From assembly GCA_964392615.1 (NCBI GenBank), contig CAYMRB010000520.1:1-6402 (forward strand): a stretch of DNA of 6,402 bases. The letters run 5' to 3'. Shown piece after piece: positions 1-5,800 of this stretch. Every line of letters starts with the position of its first letter. Positions within the stretch are counted from its first letter, which is position 1. A program made the translations under genes and the position numbers. The notes below the pieces were generated by a model that worked only from the letters and a program-made list of their open reading frames with translations, did no database searches and was not told where the DNA came from. The DNA is from CAYMRB01 sp964392615 (lineage in GTDB: Bacteria > Planctomycetota > UBA8108).

Positions 1-30
1 TCGGGGTCGGGGTCGGGGTCGGACTCGGGA
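1..30. repeat. Degenerate TCGGNN hexamer array, left end
   Basis: Five consecutive hexamers share the core TCGG: three copies of TCGGGG, then TCGGAC and TCGGGA. The array begins at the first base, so its true length is unknown and the window was probably cut by the repeat. A second five-unit array of the same core and orientation lies at 6310-6339. In the frame starting at base 1 it would read as alternating Ser-Gly, but the right-hand array lies after a stop codon and is non-coding, so an intergenic repeat is the simpler reading. Confidence 0.8.
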
Positions 31-153
31 AAAAAGACCCGTAACGACACCGACCACTCGGCCAACGTCCAGATAGAGCGGGTAAGTGGGGCTGTCGTGG
101 CGGGAGAGGCGTGCCCGGCCGCGGCGGCTAGTCATCGCGGGAAGTCGAAATGA
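1..153 (+). CDS. Possible C-terminal tail of an upstream gene (partial)
   Basis: The frame beginning at base 1 is open for 50 codons and stops at TGA 151-153, directly abutting the intrinsic terminator at 152-183, which is where a gene end would be expected. The peptide starts with Ser-Gly dipeptides from the hexamer array and ends in a basic HRGKSK. No family or motif is recognisable. Third-position G/C is about three quarters, apparently lower than in the other genes here, and a 50-codon open frame is not rare at this base composition. The position of the stop is the only real support. The alternative is plain non-coding sequence, which I consider more likely. Confidence 0.22.
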   Translation, partial: SGSGSGSDSGKKTRNDTDHSANVQIERVSGAVVAGEACPAAAASHRGKSK

Positions 154-212
154 GGCGGCTCCGGCCGCCTCTGGTTTTTTTTTCGGGGTGGTATCATCGT
201 CCACGGGGTTGA
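150..212 (+). CDS. Speculative 20-codon leader peptide rich in aromatics
   Basis: An ATG at 150 opens a 20-codon frame ending at TGA 210-212, with a fair ribosome-binding-like GGAAG at 140-144, five bases before it. The peptide contains Phe-Phe followed three codons later by Trp-Tyr, which is striking just upstream of an enzyme of aromatic amino-acid synthesis. However, the frame runs through the terminator hairpin instead of preceding it, and the Phe codons are simply the T-run read in triplets, so it does not have the layout of a classical attenuation leader. Probably coincidental. Confidence 0.13.
   Translation: MRRLRPPLVFFSGWYHRPRG
152..183 (+). terminator. Intrinsic terminator upstream of the DAHP synthase
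   Basis: A G/C-rich stem (GAGGCGGC pairing with GCCGCCTC, bases about 153-159 with 164-170) closes a tight TCCG-type loop and is followed after TGG by nine T residues at 175-183. This is a textbook Rho-independent terminator for rightward transcription. It most simply ends an upstream transcript, matching the TGA at 151-153. Because it precedes a regulated aromatic-pathway gene by about 100 bases, it could instead be an attenuator if a promoter lies to its left: GGCGGC at 123-128 is an alternative partner for the 3' arm GCCGCC. The promoter-like motif at 189-197, downstream of it, favours the simple terminator reading. Confidence 0.8.
189..197 (+). promoter_or_regulatory. Candidate extended -10 promoter for DAHP synthase
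   Basis: TGGTATCAT matches an extended -10 element (TGn followed by TATCAT, five of six consensus bases) just after the terminator T-run. No convincing -35 is seen about 17 bp upstream, but extended -10 promoters can work without one. Transcription would start near 204, leaving an untranslated leader of about 80 bases before the ATG at 286. The T-rich run upstream is unusual for this GC-rich sequence and could help melting or act as an upstream element. Confidence 0.38.
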
Positions 213-236
213 TGTCGCAGCGCGGCGCGCTATCGT
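209..236 (+). promoter_or_regulatory. Second candidate promoter (TTGATG, 16 bp, TATCGT)
   Basis: TTGATG at 209-214 and TATCGT at 231-236 are spaced 16 bp apart, and each matches four of six sigma-70 consensus bases. Transcription would begin near 243, giving a leader of about 43 bases before the ATG at 286. If this promoter is used, the alternative GTG at 235 cannot be the start codon. Weaker on sequence than the extended -10 motif at 189-197; only one of the two need be real. Confidence 0.22.
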
Positions 237-285
237 GGCCGAATCCGGCATCGTCCCAAACGCCCCCAACGACGAGCTTTCTCCG

Positions 286-1635
286 ATGGCCACCGATTGG
301 TCCCCGACGTCCTGGCGCTCCAAGTGCGTGTCGCAGATGCCCGTGTACCCCGACGCCGACAAGCTCGGCGCGGTGCTGGCAGAGCTGGCTCGTCTGCCTC
401 CTCTCGTCACGAGTTGGGAGGTCGAGAAGCTGAAGCACCACATTGCCGAGGCCGGCAGCGGGCGGGCGTTCGTTCTGCAGGGCGGCGATTGCGCTGAGAA
501 CTTTCAGGAGTGCGAGTCGGGCTCGATCGCCGCGAAGCTCAAGATCCTGCTGCAGATGAGCCTCGTCCTGCTGCACGGAAGCAAGCGTCAGGTCGTCCGC
601 GTCGGCCGATTCGCCGGGCAGTACGCGAAGCCGCGGTCGAGCGATGTCGAGAAGCGCGGCGACGAGGAGCTGCCGAGCTACCGCGGAGACATGGTCAATC
701 GCCAGCCGTTCACGGCAGCCGATCGCCATCCGGCTCCGGAGAGGCTCCTGCGCGCCTATGAGCGCTCGTCGCTGACGCTCAACTTCATCCGGTCGCTCGC
801 TGCCGGCGGCTTCGCCGACCTCCACCATCCGGAGTATTGGGACCTCGGCCACATTCGCGATCCCGAGCTCGCGGCGAAGTACCAGCGCATGGTCGACCAG
901 ATCCTCGACGCTGTGCACTTCGTCGAGACGGTCGTGCCGCGCGAGTCCGACTTCGACCACGTCGTCTTCTACTGCAGCCACGAGGGCCTGCACCTCGAGT
1001 ACGAAGCCGCGCAAACGCGGCGCGTCCCGCGACGCACGGGCTGGTATGACCTGACGACGCACATGCCGTGGATCGGCGACCGCACGCGCTCGCTCGACGG
1101 CGCGCACGTCGAGTACTTTCGCGGCATCAGCAATCCCATCGGGGTCAAGGTCGGCCCGACGATCACGTCCGACGAGCTCGCGTCGCTCGTCGACAGCCTG
1201 TCACCCGAGGGTGAGCCGGGCCGCCTGCTGCTGATCCACCGCTTCGGCAACGACAAGATCGCGACCTGTCTGCCGCCGCTCCTCGAGGCTGTCGAGAGGT
1301 CCGGCAAGCCGGTCACCTGGTGCTGCGACCCGATGCACGGCAACACGGAAACGACGCGGAGCGGTCTCAAGACTCGCGACTTCGACAAGATCCTGTCCGA
1401 GCTCGAGCAGGCGCTCGACATCCACCAGGCGGCCGGCGGTGTCCTCGGCGGCGTCCACTTCGAGCTCACCGGCGACGACGTGACCGAGTGCATCGGCGGC
1501 GCCTGCGGCCTGACCGAGGCCGATCTCTCGACCGCATACCGCACGCAGGTCGACCCACGCCTGAACTACTCGCAGGCGCTCGAGATGGCGATGCTGATCG
1601 CCGAAAAGATGGCCCGGATGAACGGCCGACGGTAG
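286..1635 (+). CDS. aroF: Class II 3-deoxy-7-phosphoheptulonate (DAHP) synthase
   Basis: Catalyses the first committed step of the shikimate pathway: phosphoenolpyruvate plus erythrose 4-phosphate give DAHP plus phosphate, in the cytoplasm. The 449-residue product is a full-length class II (plant, Helicobacter and Mycobacterium type) enzyme. The metal ligands are visible: Cys69 in GGDCAE, His351 in CDPMHGNT, Glu393 in HFELTG and Asp423 in QVDPRLN. Substrate-site residues include Arg108 (VGRFAGQYAKPRS), Arg266, Lys288 (GVKVGP) and Arg319. As I recall the mycobacterial protein, all eight fall at a constant offset of 18, supporting a core without large insertions. I chose ATG 286 because the product then begins with WSPTSWRS, as Helicobacter-type enzymes do; an in-frame GTG at 235 would add 17 residues of no recognisable character. 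No strong ribosome-binding site precedes either start. Asp265 replaces the usual Glu of the GERTR motif. The symbol varies between organisms (aroF, aroG). Confidence 0.96.
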   Translation: MATDWSPTSWRSKCVSQMPVYPDADKLGAVLAELARLPPLVTSWEVEKLKHHIAEAGSGRAFVLQGGDCAENFQECESGSIAAKLKILLQMSLVLLHGSKRQVVRVGRFAGQYAKPRSSDVEKRGDEELPSYRGDMVNRQPFTAADRHPAPERLLRAYERSSLTLNFIRSLAAGGFADLHHPEYWDLGHIRDPELAAKYQRMVDQILDAVHFVETVVPRESDFDHVVFYCSHEGLHLEYEAAQTRRVPRRTGWYDLTTHMPWIGDRTRSLDGAHVEYFRGISNPIGVKVGPTITSDELASLVDSLSPEGEPGRLLLIHRFGNDKIATCLPPLLEAVERSGKPVTWCCDPMHGNTETTRSGLKTRDFDKILSELEQALDIHQAAGGVLGGVHFELTGDDVTECIGGACGLTEADLSTAYRTQVDPRLNYSQALEMAMLIAEKMARMNGRR

Positions 1636-1669
1636 CGCGAGCCGCTGACCGTCGCGAGCGCGGCGCTCG
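1627..1669. terminator. Two back-to-back hairpins at the convergent gene ends
   Basis: CGACGGT (1627-1633) pairs with ACCGTCG (1648-1654), extended inward by AGCG with CGCT, so the synthase stop codon TAG 1633-1635 sits inside the stem. Immediately adjacent, CGAGCG (1655-1660) pairs with CGCTCG (1664-1669) around a three-base loop. They lie between the ends of the synthase and the oppositely oriented TPR gene, where a terminator is expected. Neither has a T-run on either strand, so intrinsic termination is doubtful; 3'-end protection of the mRNA, or chance pairing in GC-rich DNA, are alternatives. Confidence 0.35.
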
Positions 1670-1750
1670 ATCACTCGAGCTGGAGGGTCTGTACGATCGC
1701 GGCTGCGGTATCGGTGGTGACGTCAGCCCGCATCCGGGCGAGCGCTGCCG

Positions 1751-2800
1751 TTACTCCCTATCCTCGAGCCAGCGTCGCAGCTTTCCCGCCCGGCCTCGCA
1801 GCCGACCGTCGTCGCGTGCGCGCTCCTCGTACACGTCGACGAGATCTCGCGTCCGCCCGCAGCGCCTGGCCGCAGCCTCGAGCGCGTTCAGGAACTTCAC
1901 GTTGCCGCTGTTGAGGTCGAACGCGCGTACGAACAAATCGAACGCGACGTCGTGCGCCCGGCCCCGGTAGCACGCCCATCCCATCTGCTGCGCGTCGCGG
2001 CGCGTCAGGCTCTCGAGTCGCTCGCCGACGAAGGACGCCAGGCCTGCGTCGTCGCCGGCCGCGATGAGGCTCTCGCAGTACTCCGGCAGCCACTCGGACG
2101 GCACGTCCTCACCGAGCTCGAGCAGCGTCTCGACCTCGTCGCGCAGCGAGGTCCGGTCGACGCCGCGCGCGCGCAGGCGGGCCAGCTGCGAGCACGTGAA
2201 CTCGTCCTCCCCCGACCGCTCGATGCGCTGCTCGAGCTGCTCGATCGCGCGGTCGATCTCCCCTTTGCGCTCGTAGAGCCATGCGAGGTCGTTGTGGCAG
2301 TACGTCATCCGGTCGACGAGCTCGAGCAGGATCGCCTCGGCCTCCTCGAAATCGCCACTCTGCGTCAGCGTCCTGCCGAGGAGACGACGTGTGCGGGAGT
2401 GAGGGTGGAGGCGATAGCTCTCGCGCAGCCAGCGCTCCGCGTCCGCGTAGCGCTTCTCGCGATACGCGACGCGCGCTGCGAGCCACAGGATACGCGCGGA
2501 GCCGGGAAACGACTGCGTCAGCGCTCGGGCGAGCTTGGCGGCTTCGTCGAGACGGTCCGCCTCGACGAGGATCTCGAGCTCGAGGCCGCGCGTCTCGACA
2601 GCGGCCGGGGCCTGCTCGCGCAACCGCTCGAGCGCGCGCTCGGCTTCCTCGTGGTTGCCGCGGCGCAGGCTCGTGCGAATGCGTCGTTGCCAGCCGATCG
2701 CGTCGGGGGCGCTCGGGCCGCTCAGGTCGCCTGGGCCGCTCAGGTCGCCTGGGCCGCTCCCCTTGAAACCCTCGGTGTCGGGACTACGATGAGTCGCCAT
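1751..2800 (-). CDS. Tetratricopeptide-repeat (TPR) protein
   Basis: A 349-residue, probably cytoplasmic protein with no signal peptide or membrane segment. Residues 1-33 are a low-complexity Gly/Pro/Ser leader holding two tandem GPGDLS units. From about residue 36 it is helical with TPR-like spacing: repeats near 36-66, 70-100, 102-134 (AERWLRESYRLHP), 135-163 (GDFEEAEAILLELV) and 166-194 (LAWLYERKGEIDRAIEQLE), a more divergent middle, then further repeats near 270-330 (AFDLFVRAFDLNSGNVKFLN). TPRs form superhelical protein-binding scaffolds; the partner is unknown and no enzymatic motif is seen. The ATG is the only plausible start before the repeats; it lacks a good ribosome-binding site (GAGGT is 13 bases away, too far). 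The gene is convergent with the synthase and diverges from the large ATPase with start codons overlapping by two bases, suggesting a functional or regulatory link with the ATPase. Confidence 0.86.
   Translation of the reverse strand: MATHRSPDTEGFKGSGPGDLSGPGDLSGPSAPDAIGWQRRIRTSLRRGNHEEAERALERLREQAPAAVETRGLELEILVEADRLDEAAKLARALTQSFPGSARILWLAARVAYREKRYADAERWLRESYRLHPHSRTRRLLGRTLTQSGDFEEAEAILLELVDRMTYCHNDLAWLYERKGEIDRAIEQLEQRIERSGEDEFTCSQLARLRARGVDRTSLRDEVETLLELGEDVPSEWLPEYCESLIAAGDDAGLASFVGERLESLTRRDAQQMGWACYRGRAHDVAFDLFVRAFDLNSGNVKFLNALEAAARRCGRTRDLVDVYEERARDDGRLRGRAGKLRRWLEDRE
2715..2759. repeat. 18-bp tandem repeat, two and a half copies, in the TPR gene
   Basis: The unit GGGCCGCTCAGGTCGCCT occurs at 2715-2732 and 2733-2750 without a mismatch, followed by a partial nine-base copy at 2751-2759. 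Eighteen bases is a whole number of codons, so a change in copy number adds or removes six residues (GPGDLS on the minus strand) without shifting the frame. It lies just upstream of the -35 element of the ATPase promoter candidate. Confidence 0.92.
2763..2790 (+). promoter_or_regulatory. Sigma-70-like promoter for a leaderless ATPase mRNA
   Basis: TTGAAA at 2763-2768 matches five of six -35 bases, and TACGAT at 2785-2790 matches four of six -10 bases including the key TA and final AT; the spacer is 16 bp. A start site six to eight bases beyond the -10 falls at about 2797-2799, on the ATPase ATG at 2799. No Shine-Dalgarno-like sequence precedes that ATG, which agrees with leaderless translation. 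The whole element lies inside the first 13 codons of the opposite-strand TPR gene. Confidence 0.5.
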
Positions 2801-5800
2801 GTCAGACCCCAGAACCTCTGCCGAGGTGGAGCCGCCGATCCGCGCGCTGGTCGACGTGCGGCCTCACCCGACCGTCGTGCGACTGGACGACCTCGAAGGC
2901 GACGAATCGGGCTGGATCACGTCGGCGTATCACCTCACGGGCGATGTCCGCACGCACCTGACGTCGCTCACTCGCGTGCTGTCTCACGATACGGGCTGCG
3001 GTCTGTTTCTGATCGGCCAGTACGGGTCGGGGAAGTCGCACTTCCTCGCCTACGTTACACGGGAGCTCGAATCCGGTCATCCGCTTTCGGACGAGGTGCT
3101 CGACGACGTCGACACGACGCGTCCGTCGCCGACGGTCCTGCCTCTGTCGCTCTTGAACTACCGCTCCGAGCTGTCGCTCGAGGAGGTCGTCTGCGGCGCT
3201 CTCGACATCGACGCGCGGGGCGGGGATCGCAGGGACGCGTGGGCCGACGTCGCCGCACGTCACCCGCACGGCCTGCTGCTGATCATCGACGAGCTGTCGG
3301 AGTTCCTGCGCTCGAAGGCCGACCACCGCCGCTTCAACGAGGACATCCGCTACCTGCAGTTCCTCGGCGAACGCGCCCAGGGCGAGCGCTTCTGGGTGCT
3401 CGCCGCGATGCAGGAGGGGATCGAGCACACCGGCGACCTCGAGCAGGGCCTCTACCGCAAGATTCGCGACCGCTACCCGATCCGCTATCTGCTGACGCCG
3501 ACCCACGTGCGCGACCTCGTGGCCGAGAGCCTGCTCGTGAAGAAGGATGGCTACGCTGACGCGGTCGAGCGACTCCTCGCCGAGACGCGCGCGGCGTTGC
3601 CGGATGCGCCGCTCGATGAGGATGCGTTCCGTGCGATCTATCCGCTGCACCCGGCGACGCTCGAGCTCCTCGAAGAGGTTCGCGACCGCTTTTCGCAAGC
3701 CCGCGGAGCGATCGACTTCACCGTGTCGCAGCTCCGCGGCGACGCGGATCGCTGCATCGAGCCGTTCCTCGATAAGCCGTGGGGGAGTCTGCTCGGACCG
3801 GAGCGGATCATCGCTCACTTCCGCGAGCTGTTCGAGTTCCAGCCCGAGTTCCTGCCCCTCGCGCAGCGGTTGTTGCCGTGGTACGAGAAGCACCTCGGGG
3901 AGGTCTCCGACAAGGAGCGCGTTCAATCGCTCGTCCGGCGTGTGTTGGATCTGCTGATTCTCGTCTACCTTTCGCCGGCGCGGACCGCGTTGAGCGTCGG
4001 TGAAGCGGCGTACTGGCTCCTGTTCCGGTCGATGAAGATCGATCCCGCGAAGAACCTCGCGATCGTCGAGCGCGCGTTCGGACTCCTGGTCGAACGCGGC
4101 CGCTACGTCGTCGAGCGCGACGACGGATATGCGCTCGAGCTCGCGGATGACGGCTCGCAAGCATTCGAACGCCAGCTCGAGCGCGAGAAGGACGAGCTGC
4201 GCGATTGGGGCGACGGCCTCTTCGATCTGATCGTGCCGTTGCTCGGCAGGGACGACTTCAACCCGTTCTCGCTGCCGCGCGACGAGTGGCAGACGCGCAA
4301 CGTCCGCTGGCATTTCCACGATCGTCCCTGTGCCGTGTGGTTCGGTGACGGCGAGCCGAGCGCGACGTCGCACGCGTCGTTGTGCGTCCGTCTGCCGTGG
4401 GGCGACGCGGTGCCGGCGTCCGGCGTGTGGACGCTCGTTCCGCGACGTGCGACCGTGGGCGAGGAGACCGTCGAGCTCGCCGCGCTGTCGCGGCTGCGGG
4501 ATCGCGTGCCGCGAGGTGATCTGCGCGATCGTGTCGAGAAGCGGCTCTCCGAGCGACGCGACCTCTTCCAGGCTCAGGTCCGCAGCGCGTACGACGACGC
4601 GGTAGCTGTGTCGCCGACCGGCGCGTCGGAGAGCCCGCCGCGCGCCGACCTTGCCGCTGGGGTGACGCGTTGGCTCGAGCGGCACCTGCAGTTCGTCATG
4701 CGGCGACGGTTCCCGTCGTTCGAGGACTTCGCCCCGGTCGGCCGAGCGCTGCCGGAGGAGGCGTACCGCCGCTTCGTTCGCTTCGTGTTCGAGCGCGGCC
4801 TCGGAGATCCGGATGGCGACGATCTCGTGCAGCTCGTGCGCGAGGGATACCTCGTGCCGATGAAGTTGTTGGCGCGGAAGTCGAAGGGCTACGCGACCGC
4901 GAGGAGCCCGGAGCGCCATGAGATCGTGCGACGCGTCCTGCCGCTGATAGGAGCCGAGCCGGCGCCGGCGGTCGTTCTCGAGCAGCTCGCCGCGCCGGCC
5001 TACGGACTGGTCCCCGATCAGGTGCGGTTGCTGTTGATCTTCCTGTTCGTGCTCGGCGAGATCGACATCGTCGATGGATCCGGCCGTTCGTACCGCGAGC
5101 GATTCGAGGACTGCGTCGATCCGCTCGAGTACGCGAAGCTGACGGCGGGCAAGTCGCTCGCCGCCGACGAGCTGCGCGACCTCGAGGCGCTCGGCGAGGG
5201 ACTCGATCTGCGCTTTCCGAAGGAATGGACCGTGCTGACGCTGCGCCGCGCGATCCACAAGCTGCGCGGGAGCGGTGCCGGCCTGTGCGACAGGCTCGGC
5301 GGGCTCCTCGGTAAGCTCGAAGCGCTCGATCAGGGCGCGACGCTCGCTGCCAAGCTGCGCGAAGCCATCGGCTGGTGGAGCTGCCTCGGCGAAGGTGGAG
5401 ATGGCGGGAGCCTCGATGACTTCGCGGCGTTCCGCGAGTTCCGCGCGGCGATCGGCACGCCGGCCGTGTTCCTCAAGACGCTTGCCGGGATCGCAGATCT
5501 GCCGGAGCGCTTCGATCGCCTGCTGGCGGATCTCGAGCGGCTGCGTCACCTCTTCGCGCACCCGGTCCTGCGCGGCTGTCCGATCGGCCGGCTGCGCAAG
5601 GGCGTGGAGGAGCTCGGCGAGCCGCCGGATCTCGACGAGCCCGATCGACTCGAGGAGTGGCTCGGGCGCGCGCGGGAGTGCTACGCGGAGTACAAGAAGG
5701 AGTACGCGCGCCACCACGCGAGCTACTGGAAGGAGCGCGACGCGCTCGAGGTCTGGGATTGGGAGCCGGGCGTTCTCGCACGCAGCCGTCACCTCGGTCT

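Noticed and set aside
27..80. Possible leftward terminator using the A-run at 30-35
   Set aside because: On the minus strand the six T residues are not preceded by a convincing stem; only about four weak pairs can be drawn.
1..150. Possible tRNA or other structured RNA in the left flank
   Set aside because: No cloverleaf arms, T-loop consensus or other recognisable RNA gene signature could be found on either strand.
86..433. A 115-codon plus-strand frame starting at GTG 86
   Set aside because: It overlaps the terminator and the N-terminus of DAHP synthase in another frame, and the peptide is Arg/Ser/Pro-rich with no family resemblance.
969..1674. Minus-strand open frames of 191 and 157 codons within DAHP synthase
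   Set aside because: They are antisense to a gene with complete catalytic motifs and have no domain character of their own.
1952..3559. A 535-codon plus-strand open frame spanning the TPR gene and the start of the ATPase
   Set aside because: It crosses two well-supported genes in other frames, and its product is low-complexity and arginine-rich with no motif. It is a composition shadow.
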